A DNA stretch of 64,000 nucleotides from Brevundimonas sp. G8 (GCF_902506205.1 NZ_LR732816.1:3257311-3321310), one strand, 5' to 3'; shown: positions 8,805 through 16,795, counted from the first letter of the stretch. Notes: generated from the letters alone by a model not told the origin. Numbers and translations are program-made.

Positions 8805-9695
8805 ATGAAGTTTGAGTTTTTCATCACGCTTGATGCGATTCTTCGTCACGGAAGCTTTGCAGCGGCAGCCGACGATCTCGGCCTGACTCCCAGCGCCGTC
8901 AGTCTGCAGATGAAACGACTTGAAGAATATCTGGGGCAGCCGCTGTTCGATCGCTCGGCGCGAACCTCACGTCCCACGCCGTTGGCGCGAGAGTTGTCGG
9001 AGAATATTCGCGTCGCACTGGACTCAGTCGAGGCGGTCCGCACACGTCATACCGTCGCTCTCACGGGCCGGGTCATGCTCGGGACCATCCGCTCCTTGCA
9101 GCCCACGCTTGTTCCGCTCGTCCTGGCAGAGATCAGTCAACGACACCCCGAACTCAGCGTACGCGTGATTCAGGGTGACTCCGTCGAACTGCTCGATCAG
9201 CTAAAGGCGGGGCGGCTGGATGGCGTGGCGCTCATCCGTCCGACCTCCGGCGGATCAAGCCGGTTATACTGGCACGATCTCGTCGAGCAGCCGTTCGTCT
9301 TCGTCGCCCCACCCGATGCGACCGGTCGATCCATCAAGACCATGATCGACCGTTATCCTTGGCTGCAGTTTGATACGTCACTCACCAGCGGACGCGTAGC
9401 GGCCAGCCATATGCACAAGCTGGCTCCAGGCCTGAAACCCCGATTTGAACTGGAATCCATCGAGGCTGTCCTGGCGATGGTCTCGGCCGGTCTCGGCGTT
9501 TCCATCCTTCCCCAGGTGCGCGGACGCATGCTCAGCGCCTACCCCGTCCAGGAGATTTCCCTCGGCAAGAACGCCCCAGTTCGACAGATCGCATTCGCCT
9601 GCCGAGGTCCCGACTTCGACAATCGCCGCGTGATGGCGCTACGCGATGCCTTGGTGATCAGCTACGGTGAGAAGCTGGAGATGGGTGGAGAATGA
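8805..9695 (+). CDS. LysR-family transcriptional regulator
   Basis: A 296-residue LysR protein. The N-terminal winged helix-turn-helix spans about residues 3-60 ('FITLDAILRHGSFAAAADDL' then 'TPSAVSLQMKRLEEYLG'). The LysR substrate-binding domain follows from about residue 90 to the end ('GRVMLGTIRSL', 'LGVSILPQV'). The frame is open 16 codons further upstream to an ATG at 8757, but the ATG at 8805 places the helix-turn-helix in its usual position, so it is preferred. It is transcribed divergently from the aldehyde dehydrogenase operon and is the likely regulator of that operon, responding to a pathway intermediate. Confidence 0.88.
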   Translation: MKFEFFITLDAILRHGSFAAAADDLGLTPSAVSLQMKRLEEYLGQPLFDRSARTSRPTPLARELSENIRVALDSVEAVRTRHTVALTGRVMLGTIRSLQPTLVPLVLAEISQRHPELSVRVIQGDSVELLDQLKAGRLDGVALIRPTSGGSSRLYWHDLVEQPFVFVAPPDATGRSIKTMIDRYPWLQFDTSLTSGRVAASHMHKLAPGLKPRFELESIEAVLAMVSAGLGVSILPQVRGRMLSAYPVQEISLGKNAPVRQIAFACRGPDFDNRRVMALRDALVISYGEKLEMGGE

Positions 9696-9830
9696 TGGGC
9701 CACAACAGCAGCGAGCTCCAGCGCTTCCGTTGAGAGAATACTGCTGCTTGGCGAGGACATCAAATCGGGGATGGTGCCAAACGACGCCGCACGGGACGTG
9801 TTCGACAGGGTTTACGCGCCGATCCGCTGA
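9695..9830 (+). pseudogene. Frameshifted small gene starting MGHNSSELQRF
   Basis: An ATG overlapping the LysR stop (TGATG) opens 'MGHNSSELQRFR' and then stops at 9731. Skipping one base near 9728 continues the frame as 'VERILLLGEDIKSGM' to a TGA at 9828-9830, giving a 45-codon protein with one extra nucleotide. The N-terminus MGHNS..L..F.ERI..L..DIK resembles the start of the short DUF2312/GapR-like proteins of alphaproteobacteria, but the rest does not obviously match. It may be a decayed small gene or a sequencing indel. The assignment is tentative. Confidence 0.35.
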
Positions 9831-9937
9831 CGGCGTCGCATGTTAAGGACCGCTTTCAGGTTGAGGCGAACGTCTGATCGCGACCGGCCGCCTCCACGTG
9901 ACTCCACAAACCCGGTTCGTCGTGCGAGCGTCCCGCC

Positions 9938-10642
9938 ATGTGCAACCTCTATCGCCAGCGCTCCGGTCCTCAAGCGATCATGGACATGGCCAAGGCCATG
10001 CGCTCGACGGTCGGCAACCTAGCGCCGGGAGACGTCTATCCCGACTACGCCGCGCCGATCATAAGGACGGCCGCCGATGGCGTTCGCGAACTCGCCCTGG
10101 CGCGCTGGGGCATGCCGTCGTCATCGAAGGCGATCTATGAGGCGGCGACCAAGCGCGCCGATAGGTTGCGGGCCAAGACGACGGAGTTCGACTTCCAGGA
10201 CCTGCTGAAGAATGAGCCGGACAGCGGCACGACCAACGTCCGCAACACGGCGTCGACCCATTGGAAGCGCTGGCTGGAGCCGTCGCACCGCTGCCTGGTT
10301 CCGTTCACAGCCTTTAGCGAACCCGGCCGCGACGCCGCCGGCAAGTACCAGCCGGCGTGGTTCAAGCTGGCGGGCGACGACCCTGACCCCCTGGCCTTCT
10401 TTGCCGGCATCCACCTCCCGGCCTGGGAGGGCGTGCGCAAGATCAAGACCGGCTGGGAGCAGGCCGACCTGTTCGCCTTCCTTACGACGGAGCCCAGTGA
10501 GCCTGTGAAGTCGATCCACCCGAAGGCCATGCCGGTGATTTTGACGGAGACAGACGAGATCGAGGCCTGGATGACCGCCCCCTGGCCGGAGGCCAGCGCG
10601 CTGCAGTGCGCCCTTCCTGACGGCGCGCTGGCGACGCTCTGA
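9938..10642 (+). CDS. SOS response-associated peptidase (SRAP / HMCES-like)
   Basis: A 234-residue SRAP protein, which crosslinks through its N-terminal Cys to abasic sites in single-stranded DNA and protects them. After Met removal the catalytic Cys2 of 'MCNLYRQ' becomes the N-terminus. The family motifs 'NVRNTAS' near residue 101, 'RCLVPFTAFSEP' near residue 118 and 'IHPKAMPVILTE' near residue 190 are present and correctly spaced. The length is normal. It stands alone on the plus strand in front of a small orphan gene. No LexA box was confidently seen upstream. Confidence 0.93.
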   Translation: MCNLYRQRSGPQAIMDMAKAMRSTVGNLAPGDVYPDYAAPIIRTAADGVRELALARWGMPSSSKAIYEAATKRADRLRAKTTEFDFQDLLKNEPDSGTTNVRNTASTHWKRWLEPSHRCLVPFTAFSEPGRDAAGKYQPAWFKLAGDDPDPLAFFAGIHLPAWEGVRKIKTGWEQADLFAFLTTEPSEPVKSIHPKAMPVILTETDEIEAWMTAPWPEASALQCALPDGALATL

Positions 10643-10667
10643 ACGACTCGGCCTAGAAGCTGCGCCC

Positions 10668-10943
10668 ATGACGCCCGACGAACTGAACGACGCACTAGAC
10701 GCGATGCAGGCCGCGGCCGGCGAAGACGCCAACAGACGACCCGGTCTGATCGAGATTCAATCCGACGCGTGGGTCGATGGCTTGGCCGACATGCCGGTCG
10801 CGAAACCCAAGACCATTGTCGACGGGATCCGCATTCGCGACATCAAGGTCGCGGTGAGCGCGGGCGTTGTCTCCACGGTCTTGCCCCGCGCGGAGGCGGC
10901 CGAGCGAGGCGAGCCGTATCGTGATCTGGCGTCGCGGACCTAG
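10668..10943 (+). CDS. Small protein of unknown function
   Basis: A 91-residue soluble protein ('MTPDELNDALDAMQAAAGED..') with no signal peptide or membrane segment and no motif I recognise. It starts 25 nt after the SRAP gene on the same strand, so co-transcription is plausible. Codon use has the strong third-position GC bias of real genes in this region, and no longer frame competes on the other strand. The N-terminal half is acidic and helical; a short beta-rich segment follows ('KTIVDGIRIRDIKVAV'). Confidence 0.5.
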   Translation: MTPDELNDALDAMQAAAGEDANRRPGLIEIQSDAWVDGLADMPVAKPKTIVDGIRIRDIKVAVSAGVVSTVLPRAEAAERGEPYRDLASRT

Positions 10944-11151
10944 ACCGTCTCGGGCGCCGTCGATTTGCCGCGACATGACCTAGCAAGCCCGCTCCAGGAT
11001 ATCCCATGGACGGAGGGGATCCGGATCAGCGACCCCGGGATAAAGGCGCTGATGATCGCGGTCGCGATCGAAAAGCGGCCTGCAGTTCCTGCCCGCCCTC
11101 GCCCTGGGACCGATCGTCGAGCACTTCCCGGAACCGAGGTGACGAAGTCCG

Positions 11152-11733
11152 CTAGAAGCCAAAGTCCGTCTGGGCCGGATCCGGACCCCGCGACCGGCGT
11201 CGCGAAATCCGGGCCGGGGCAGCGGGCGGCGGAAGCGGCGGCGAAACCGACCGCATCGGCGGCAGGGCGGACGGCAGCGCCCGCGTCGATCGCGGCATGC
11301 CGGGCAATCGCGGCGCGCTCGGCGGGCTGAAACGCCGCCCCTCGCCCGGCGCTCGGACACTCACCGGCTCGGCGGATCGCCTCTCCTGCTTCCAGGCGTT
11401 CAGCTCGCTTTCCCACCATCCGACCCGTCCCGGGGACACCGGAACAGGCCCCGGAAACAGTCCCGCCCTCTGCATGCGCCACGCCGTCGTCCGACTGAAA
11501 CCGACGAGTTTGCGCACCTCGGGCCAGGGCAGAAGCCGGTCCTCCGGACCGCCGGGCTCAAGGCCCCAGCTGTGTGACCGGATCGCGGTCGTCCGCCCTC
11601 TCGAAGGCCGAACGGGCGTCGGCGGCTCAACGCGCTCCAGGATCACCCCTGTGACGATGCGCCCCCTCGCCGCCTCCGGGATGCCGGCGAAGAGGTCCGG
11701 GATGTCGGATCGGTCCGGCCGTCGGTCAGCCAC
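11152..11733 (-). CDS. AlpA-family DNA-binding protein
   Basis: A 193-residue protein with an AlpA/MerR-like winged helix in its middle: 'LLPWPEVRKLVGFSRTTAWR' followed by 'MQRAGLFPGPVPVSPGRVGW' and 'WESELNAWKQ'. Such proteins act as excisionase-like regulators in prophages and integrative elements. An acidic N-terminal segment and a long Arg/Pro/Ser-rich C-terminal tail flank the domain; the tail is probably disordered. Its start overlaps the end of the upstream HTH gene by 8 nt, making a three-gene unit with the sigma-like gene. The trio looks like the regulatory cassette of an integrative element, although no integrase lies directly beside it. Confidence 0.75.
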   Translation of the reverse strand: MADRRPDRSDIPDLFAGIPEAARGRIVTGVILERVEPPTPVRPSRGRTTAIRSHSWGLEPGGPEDRLLPWPEVRKLVGFSRTTAWRMQRAGLFPGPVPVSPGRVGWWESELNAWKQERRSAEPVSVRAPGEGRRFSPPSAPRLPGMPRSTRALPSALPPMRSVSPPLPPPAAPARISRRRSRGPDPAQTDFGF

Positions 11734-11995
11734 GGCGTCGGCCCTGCGCTGCGGCCGGGGCGCCGGTGCGAAGCTCCGAGACCTGGCTCGCCGCCCAGGC
11801 CTCGAGCAGATTGCGCGGATAGAGCGGTTTGGACCGGACGTGGCGGCACGGCGGGCCGTCCGATCGGGTCGACCACAGCCGCGCCAGCGTGGCCGGCTTG
11901 AGCCGGATGCCGCGCTGCGCCAGGAAGGCAGAGGCCTCGGCGCGCGTCAGGAGCGCGCCCTCCTCCAGAGCAGAGCCTGGGGGTTCCGTCGTCAT
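11726..11995 (-). CDS. Small helix-turn-helix protein
   Basis: An 89-residue protein from the ATG at 11995, which overlaps the stop of the sigma-like gene by 4 nt (ATGA). The core 'LLTRAEASAFLAQRGIRLKP' followed by 'ATLARLWSTRSDGPPCRHVR' and 'KPLYPRNLLEAWAA' is the excisionase/MerR-like layout: a helix-turn-helix and then a wing ending at a Tyr/Arg pair. It is probably a partner DNA-binding regulator of the AlpA-like protein just downstream. The open frame continues upstream inside the sigma-like gene, but that part is a shadow of the sigma frame. Confidence 0.7.
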   Translation of the reverse strand: MTTEPPGSALEEGALLTRAEASAFLAQRGIRLKPATLARLWSTRSDGPPCRHVRSKPLYPRNLLEAWAASQVSELRTGAPAAAQGRRRG

Positions 11996-12444
11996 AGGGC
12001 GCCGCCCTGAGGTCGGCATTGCCGGACGGTGAACACCCTGCGTCCCGCCGCCAGGGCGAGGTAGCAGTCCAAAACGTTCGAGACGTACCGCAGGGGCGCT
12101 GGCAAGCTGTCGATCACCTGTTCCAGCAGCACAGCCTCGAGTTGGTCGGGGCTGAGACTGTCGTCGTCTGCGTTGGCTGCCGCATGGCGCGCCGCGACTT
12201 GGCGATGACGCACCCGGTCTAGCGCGAGATTCTGGGCGATTCGAAGCAGGAACGCCTTGGGATGCTGGATGGGATTGTCGTGTCCGAGCGCCGCCACCCG
12301 GACCCAGGCGTCCTGGACGATGTCCTCGGCGTCGGCCCCGAACCGCCCCCGCATCCTTGCGGTCAGCCAGGGCGCATAGCGACGGTACAGGTCGGCCATA
12401 CCCACTTCGGCGCGGACGCGCGATTGCACAGTTTCCTCCGACAC
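11992..12444 (-). CDS. ECF-type sigma factor lacking a recognisable region 4
   Basis: A 150-residue protein from a GTG at 12444 that is preceded by a perfect Shine-Dalgarno (AAAGGAGG, 7 nt away), which decides the start over an upstream ATG. Sigma region 2 is clear: 'LYRRYAPWLTARM', 'DAEDIVQDAWVRVA' and 'PKAFLLRIAQNLALDRVRHR'. The linker and the beginning of region 4 ('LLEQVIDSLPAPLRYV') follow. The remainder ('SNVLDCYLALAAGRRVFTVR..') has no helix-turn-helix, and neither other frame restores one. The protein is shorter than typical FecI-like factors (about 165-180 residues). It may use one of the two DNA-binding proteins encoded downstream instead of its own region 4, or it may be degenerate. 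Confidence 0.7.
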   Translation of the reverse strand: MSEETVQSRVRAEVGMADLYRRYAPWLTARMRGRFGADAEDIVQDAWVRVAALGHDNPIQHPKAFLLRIAQNLALDRVRHRQVAARHAAANADDDSLSPDQLEAVLLEQVIDSLPAPLRYVSNVLDCYLALAAGRRVFTVRQCRPQGGAL

Positions 12445-13148
12445 GGGTCCGCCTCCTTTCGCAAAGAGGCGGACCCGGCCGATGCCGGATGTTGAGAACG
12501 TGATTGAGACACGCGCGGGCGCCTTTAGCCGTGCCGCAAGGCGAAGCCTGGACATACGCGCACGCCATCCGTGCACCGGAATTGAAGATCAGGTCGAACA
12601 GTCAATCGAGGTTCTCACGCCTCGGCGTCCCTACGAACGCGCCCGGATTCTCATCCAGAAATCGCCGCCTGACAAGAGGGCGGGTTGCGAGCCGGAGAAC
12701 CCAGCGTAGAATGCCGCCGTCCGACCGGATTGCCGCCGCCCTGTCCAAGCGCCCTGCGCCAAAGGCGTCGGCCATGCCCAACAGTCATGTTCTCACACTT
12801 CCGGTCGGACACCCGGCCTGATTTGTTCGTCGCAACCAAACCATTAGAACGGGTCCAAGCGCTGCCGTACCGCCCCTCTCGGGCTGAGATTGAACCATCA
12901 TGAAGGACGCCCTCGACCACCTGCCCGAGCGCCAGCAACGCGAGTTGGAGCATAGCGAATGGTCGCGCTAATCAGAGCTGCTTAGCGCCAGGAGCAGACA
13001 TTTGCAGGTCGCCGATAAGGCGACACTCGATAGTATGGCGAAGGTCCGAGCCGGCGTTGCGGCGAGGTCAGCTCTCGCCCCATAGCGGACGCCCCAGAGA
13101 GCCGGCGACGCCCTGAGACCGTCGCCTCGAACCATAGTTCCGCTAGCG
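12445..13148. other. Intergenic stretch with a truncated gene remnant
   Basis: About 700 nt without an intact gene. The first part is the upstream region of the sigma-like gene. The only recognisable coding trace is the short remnant at 12900-12971. Further on, 'AGCAGACATTTGCAGGTCG' near 12992 resembles the short dispersed repeats seen in 15-25 kb. The other open frames on both strands are arginine- or proline-rich shadows without a ribosome binding site. Confidence 0.5.
12900..12971 (+). pseudogene. Remnant of a HEPN/nucleotidyltransferase-type protein
   Basis: The 23-codon frame begins 'MKDALDHLPERQQRELEHSE' and stops after two more residues plus Arg. This opening, a basic residue followed by LDHLPE..QREL, matches the N-terminus of nucleotidyltransferase-plus-HEPN proteins common in alphaproteobacteria. 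In those proteins the helix continues for hundreds of residues. Here an early TAA ends it and no continuation was found in other frames. It is probably the left end of a deleted gene. Confidence 0.4.
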
Positions 13149-14075
13149 TTAGGCAATCGCCAGAATGATCTTTCCCTGAGCCCGGCCACTCTCCGAGAGT
13201 TCGAGCGCTTCGGTGACATCCTCGAAGGAATAAACAGTGCCGACATGAGGCGTAAGCCGGCCCTCGTCGACGAGAGACCGGAGAGATGACAGCTGATCAG
13301 CATTTGCTTTTGTGTATACCCGTTCAACCCTGACGTCGGACCACGGCTTGTCCTCGCCAGGAAACGCCACCGCCGTAACAAGGACACCGCCCGGTCGAAC
13401 CGTGCGGAACGCGCGCTTAAACGTCTCCCCGCCTATGGTGTCGAACACCACATCCATATCGCTGACCACCTGCTCGAACGGCTGGGCCGTGTAGTCGACG
13501 AAAGCGTCGACCCCCAGGCTTCGGACGAAGGCTTCATTTCGGCTCGACGCCATCGCGGTGACGTGCGCGCCTTTCGCCTTGGCGATCTGGATAGCGAGCG
13601 AGCCCACGCCGCCCGACCCGCCCGTGATCAAGAGACGATCGCCCGCTTTGAGACCCCCAGCATCGATCATTGACTGCCAGGCTGTCAGGCCTCCTAGCGG
13701 AATGGCTGCGGAATGGATGAAGTCGAGGCGCTCGGGTTTGCGCACGAGGTCGTCGGCCTCGACCACGACGTATTCGGCGAACCCGCCGCTCGAAACGATG
13801 CCGAAAACCTCGTCACCTTCCCCGAGGATATCGACCCCCTCTCCGACTGCGTCCACTACCCCGGAAATCTCGCTTCCCATGCGGATAGGAAGCGTCATGC
13901 CCATGCGTTGGCCCGCCCCGTTACGGATCTTCCAGTCGACGGGATTGACACCCGCCGCACGCACCGCCACCCGGATCTTGCCTGGTCCAGGGGTCGAGCA
14001 AGGCAGCTCGACAAGTCGGACGACGCTGTTGTCGCCGTAGTTATCAATGCTCACAGCCTTCATCATTTTGGTCAT
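13149..14075 (-). CDS. NADP-dependent zinc-less alcohol dehydrogenase / quinone oxidoreductase
   Basis: A 308-residue medium-chain dehydrogenase/reductase of the quinone-oxidoreductase type, without the structural or catalytic zinc ligands. The GroES-like N-terminal domain has 'AAGVNPVDWKIRNG' and 'GSEISGVVDAVGEGV'. The Rossmann motif 'LLITGGSGGVGSLAIQIAKA' lies near residue 150. The ATG at 14075 is preferred because GAGGAG lies 8-9 nt upstream; the frame is open further but without a site. It is divergent from the AraC-type regulator at 14161, which probably controls it. Substrates of the family are quinones, enones or aldehydes. Confidence 0.88.
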   Translation of the reverse strand: MTKMMKAVSIDNYGDNSVVRLVELPCSTPGPGKIRVAVRAAGVNPVDWKIRNGAGQRMGMTLPIRMGSEISGVVDAVGEGVDILGEGDEVFGIVSSGGFAEYVVVEADDLVRKPERLDFIHSAAIPLGGLTAWQSMIDAGGLKAGDRLLITGGSGGVGSLAIQIAKAKGAHVTAMASSRNEAFVRSLGVDAFVDYTAQPFEQVVSDMDVVFDTIGGETFKRAFRTVRPGGVLVTAVAFPGEDKPWSDVRVERVYTKANADQLSSLRSLVDEGRLTPHVGTVYSFEDVTEALELSESGRAQGKIILAIA

Positions 14076-14160
14076 CGGCATTCTCCTCGACGGGTTCGAG
14101 GCGCTGATGTAGGGCGATCGGCCACCGATGTGCCGCCAATCGGCATCGCGGAGACGCCAA

Positions 14161-14907
14161 ATGATGGACACGCCCTCCTTCACGGTGAGCCGAGGCCAGA
14201 AGCTCCGGAGCAAGGGACTGCCGATGCATACGCATCGGGAGGGTCAACTTACGTTCGCCGCCTCTGGCGTCGTGCAGATCCACACCAAGGAAGGCCGATG
14301 GCTCGCACCGCCGCTGCTCGCCGTCTGGGTGCCTCCGGGTGTCGAGCACATGGCGGAAGTCCTCAGGGATGCAGAACTGCGGATCGTTCATTGCCAGGCG
14401 GAGGCCGTCGCATCGATCCGACCTTCTCTGGCAGCCGATCGAGCCTTTGCGGTCAGAGTGACTCCACTCTTCGCCGCACTGCTTGAGGCGGCTTTCGTAT
14501 CGGGGGTCCCGCAGTCAAAGATCGATCTGCTTGTGCAACTGATGCTCCACGAGCTGGCGGAAACTGTCGACGCCCCAACCTTCTTGCCGATGCCGTCCAG
14601 CGCCGTCGCCCTCCGTGTTGCCGAACTGGCGATCGACGACCCCAGGGGTCGCTTCGATCTTCATGACCTTGCTACCCAAGCAGCGACTTCTGAGCGGACG
14701 GCGAGCCGACTCTTCCCCGCCGAGACAGGCTTGACCTTCAAGGGCTGGCGTCAACGCGCGCGCATTGTTCATGCCATCGACCGCCTCGGCAGCGGACTTC
14801 CAATCGCACGCGTGGCCTCCGCTTGCGGATTTTCGAGCACGGCCGCCTTTTCAGCTGCTTTCAGGCAGGTGACGAGGATGTCGCCCACGGAGTTCGTGCG
14901 GGGCTGA
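14161..14907 (+). CDS. AraC-family transcriptional regulator with N-terminal cupin
   Basis: A 248-residue regulator. The N-terminal cupin-like sensor ('MHTHREGQLTFAASGVVQIH', then 'WVPPGVEHMAEV') covers about residues 20-90. Two C-terminal AraC helix-turn-helix motifs end in 'IARVASACGFSSTAAFSAAF' and 'TRMSPTEFVRG', the standard AraC ending. GGAG lies 7 nt before the ATG at 14161; a second ATG follows directly. The 85-nt divergent spacer to the oxidoreductase gene suggests that it regulates that gene. The layout is that of the many AraC/oxidoreductase pairs responding to small organic inducers. Confidence 0.88.
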   Translation: MMDTPSFTVSRGQKLRSKGLPMHTHREGQLTFAASGVVQIHTKEGRWLAPPLLAVWVPPGVEHMAEVLRDAELRIVHCQAEAVASIRPSLAADRAFAVRVTPLFAALLEAAFVSGVPQSKIDLLVQLMLHELAETVDAPTFLPMPSSAVALRVAELAIDDPRGRFDLHDLATQAATSERTASRLFPAETGLTFKGWRQRARIVHAIDRLGSGLPIARVASACGFSSTAAFSAAFRQVTRMSPTEFVRG

Positions 14908-15028
14908 GCCGGCTGCAAAGACGTGAGTTTCGGGGTCAGGCTTAAATGTCGGCTGTCAGCCCTTCTGCCAATGTTGCTAACCACTTATCTCAGACGTTCG
15001 GGAAAGTCGGCTATCGGCTCCCAGCCCA

Positions 15029-15081
15029 ATGTCCGTTTCTCAGGTGCTGTTCGATGACCGCTCTCGACCCATTGCGGACCT
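15029..15081. repeat. Short dispersed repeat, copy 1
   Basis: Contains AATGTCCGTTTCTCAGG and then GACCGCTCTCGACCCATTGC followed by GGAC. The pattern GTCCGCTTTC-n-ACCC-n-AGCGGAC recurs in several spacers between 15 and 25 kb. It is partly self-complementary (GTCCGC/GCGGAC). Confidence 0.5.
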
Positions 15082-15085
15082 CTAC

Positions 15086-15454
15086 CTATCCTCCCAACGC
15101 GACCGAAAGCCTCTCCCTCACGTCCAAAGGGAGAACTTCCCGAGACGCGCTGAGCAAAATCAGGTCTGCCTCTGACCAGACCTTTTTTCGGGCAATGGAG
15201 CCTGTGATCGACACATTTTCCAACACCAGCTTCGTAAGGCTTAGTCCACGTCCCTCTAGTGCTGACGAGAGGGAACAAAGTTCAACCTCGTTCATACCAC
15301 GCACGGCCTCTTGGAGGTCAGCGAGCACGTATTTCGCATCGCGGTCACTCAGAGCGGCCAGTTCATCGGAAGTGAACATGGGCTGATCCGCGTGGAACTC
15401 GACCATGGTTGCGGAGAGGGCATCGAGCGCAAGCTTTCGTTCGTGCGGTTCCAT
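15086..15454 (-). CDS. Small helical protein of unknown function
   Basis: A 122-residue soluble protein from the ATG at 15454, which has AAGG 6-7 nt upstream; the longer open frame beyond it runs through a repeat and is not counted. The sequence is leucine-rich and mostly helical ('ERKLALDALSATMVEFH', 'YVLADLQEAVRGMNEVELCS'), with no motif I recognise. It lies between dispersed repeats in a run of small minus-strand orphan genes, typical of an accessory region. I assign no function. Confidence 0.55.
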   Translation of the reverse strand: MEPHERKLALDALSATMVEFHADQPMFTSDELAALSDRDAKYVLADLQEAVRGMNEVELCSLSSALEGRGLSLTKLVLENVSITGSIARKKVWSEADLILLSASREVLPLDVRERLSVALGG

Positions 15455-15522
15455 AAGGCACCTTCGGCTATGGAAGGTTTGGTTTCCACCCTCAACTGAC
15501 GCGGATGGAGACCGCTTTTCAG

Positions 15523-15587
15523 CAAGAGGTCCGACGTCCGCTTTAGACGTTGGAGCCCGGGTCTCAAATCGACCCAGCGGACCTTTT
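15523..15587. repeat. Short dispersed repeat, copy 2
   Basis: Holds AAGAGGTCCGACGTCCGCTT at its left and CGACCCAGCGGACC at its right, the same GTCCGCTT...ACCC...GCGGAC theme as the other copies. It lies directly upstream of the small helical protein gene and at the end of the next gene. Confidence 0.5.
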
Positions 15588-15590
15588 CCG

Positions 15591-15857
15591 TCAGAGACCA
15601 AGAAGGGTCGCCAGAACCACAGTAACCGCGAATGCGATCAAACCTCCGCCCACGAGTAGCAAGGCGGACAGGAGGTCTCGGCTGAATAGATAGGCCGCAA
15701 TCGCGCTTCCGACGACAATCGCAAACATCACGATGAAAGCGTCTAGAGCCCGACGTTCTGAAACAGCTGAGATCATCAGTCCGGTAACGACGCAGACCAC
15801 CCACGAAGACAAAATGATCGCAATCAAGCGATTGCCCTTTTCCTTGGTGAAAATCAT
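15591..15857 (-). CDS. Small membrane protein
   Basis: An 88-residue protein from the ATG at 15857 with three predicted membrane segments: 'LIAIILSSWVVCVVTGLMI', 'AFIVMFAIVVGSAIAAYLF' and 'ALLLVGGGLIAFAVTVVLA'. A TTG nine codons upstream would also be in frame, but GGGGA lies at a good distance before the ATG. It is flanked by dispersed repeats and other orphan genes. No family is recognised; the short charged N-terminus (TKEKGNR) is probably cytoplasmic. Confidence 0.6.
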   Translation of the reverse strand: MIFTKEKGNRLIAIILSSWVVCVVTGLMISAVSERRALDAFIVMFAIVVGSAIAAYLFSRDLLSALLLVGGGLIAFAVTVVLATLLGL

Positions 15858-15898
15858 CCACGTTCCCCGTTTGGTAGCCGACAATCATACGAAGGCGG

Positions 15899-15927
15899 AT
15901 GTCCGATTCCGACCCTTAGCGGACCTT
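15899..15927. repeat. Short dispersed repeat, copy 3
   Basis: ATGTCCGATTCCGACCCTTA followed by GCGGACCTT is the most complete copy of the family and reads as an imperfect palindrome (TGTCCG...CGGAC). The TAA stop of the next minus-strand gene (15916-15918) lies inside it, so the repeat provides the end of that gene. Confidence 0.55.
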
Positions 15928-16311
15928 CAGCTTGCGGCCCGGTATGCCGAGGTATTCGTCAATCGACCGGCGGCCCCTCTGGTCTTCGACGGTGACAGTG
16001 AAATGGCCGCCGTATCTGCTGTCGGTAGCAAAGCGAGCAGTTAGGGCGGCGAACGCTGACGCGCTTGTGCCATGGCTCGCGCAAAGTCGATCAAGAGCAT
16101 CCTGATACAGCTTGATGACTTTGGTGAGTGTCGGAGATGTTGCGCTGCCCAAACTCGTGCCAGTCAGGAAGTCCACCTCTATGTATCCCGCTGGCGAACC
16201 CGCTGCTTCGGCGAAGATGTCTATCTCGTAGTAGCCTACGAGCAGGCATATGCCGCTCCCGAGCGAGTCAGCGATATTATGTCCGATGGATTTGAGTTCG
16301 CCGAACTTCAT
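15916..16311 (-). CDS. Protein of unknown function
   Basis: A 131-residue soluble protein ('MKFGELKSIGHNIADSLGSG'). A conserved-looking central segment ('LLVGYYEIDIFAEA..GYIEVDFLTG') is beta-rich, and a helical region and a basic C-terminus ('LGIPGRKLKVR') follow. I do not recognise the family. The composition and coherent secondary-structure pattern make it a credible gene, and no better frame overlaps it. It ends inside a dispersed repeat and begins near another, so the gene may have moved together with them. Confidence 0.6.
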   Translation of the reverse strand: MKFGELKSIGHNIADSLGSGICLLVGYYEIDIFAEAAGSPAGYIEVDFLTGTSLGSATSPTLTKVIKLYQDALDRLCASHGTSASAFAALTARFATDSRYGGHFTVTVEDQRGRRSIDEYLGIPGRKLKVR

Positions 16312-16453
16312 CAGGTCACTCTACCGATCCAACGACCACTTTCCACCCCTAGCTGACGCCGATCGCGACGGCTTTCCGACCAGAAGTCCACGTCAGCTTT
16401 CGGCGACGAAGCCCAGAAACGAAATCGACCCCTCCAGACGGTGTAGTTTGGGT

Positions 16454-16795
16454 CTAGCGTCGCCATTGGAACGGGAGTTCGACCTCACGCCCGACTTCGG
16501 CCTGATCAGCCACGAAGCTGGCTGACATACACAAGCTCCACTCACCAAGCCGGGCGTCAGGCGTGCTCAGAACAATACACCGGTCCAACTCTCCGGCTGC
16601 ACCAACGCGACACCGGAGACGGACCGACTCGTCTGGAAGGTCGGTGCCGGACGGCTGGCAGCGGGTAATCTCTTCAGGCGATGGGGTGCGCTTCCATAGC
16701 GGGGGCTTGGATTGGCTGTGAGTCCCAGCAGGGGCGAACCCGCAACCGCTAAGGAAAACAGCAACAGCCGCGACCTGACCAGAAATACGTTTCAT
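16454..16795 (-). CDS. Lipoprotein with a TonB C-terminal-like domain
   Basis: A 113-residue protein. The N-terminus 'MKRISGQVAAVAVFLSGC' ends in a lipobox (L-S-G-C), so it is predicted to be lipidated at Cys18. The rest matches the beta-alpha-beta pattern of TonB C-terminal or energy-transducer-like domains: 'VRLRCRVGAAGELDRCIVLS' with a G-x-L-x-x-C turn, then 'DARLGEWSLCMSASF' and a final beta strand 'REVELPFQWRR'. Small stand-alone proteins of this kind are common in Caulobacterales and Sphingomonadales. The frame extends upstream of the ATG at 16795 without a ribosome site. Its function is unknown. Confidence 0.65.
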   Translation of the reverse strand: MKRISGQVAAVAVFLSGCGFAPAGTHSQSKPPLWKRTPSPEEITRCQPSGTDLPDESVRLRCRVGAAGELDRCIVLSTPDARLGEWSLCMSASFVADQAEVGREVELPFQWRR

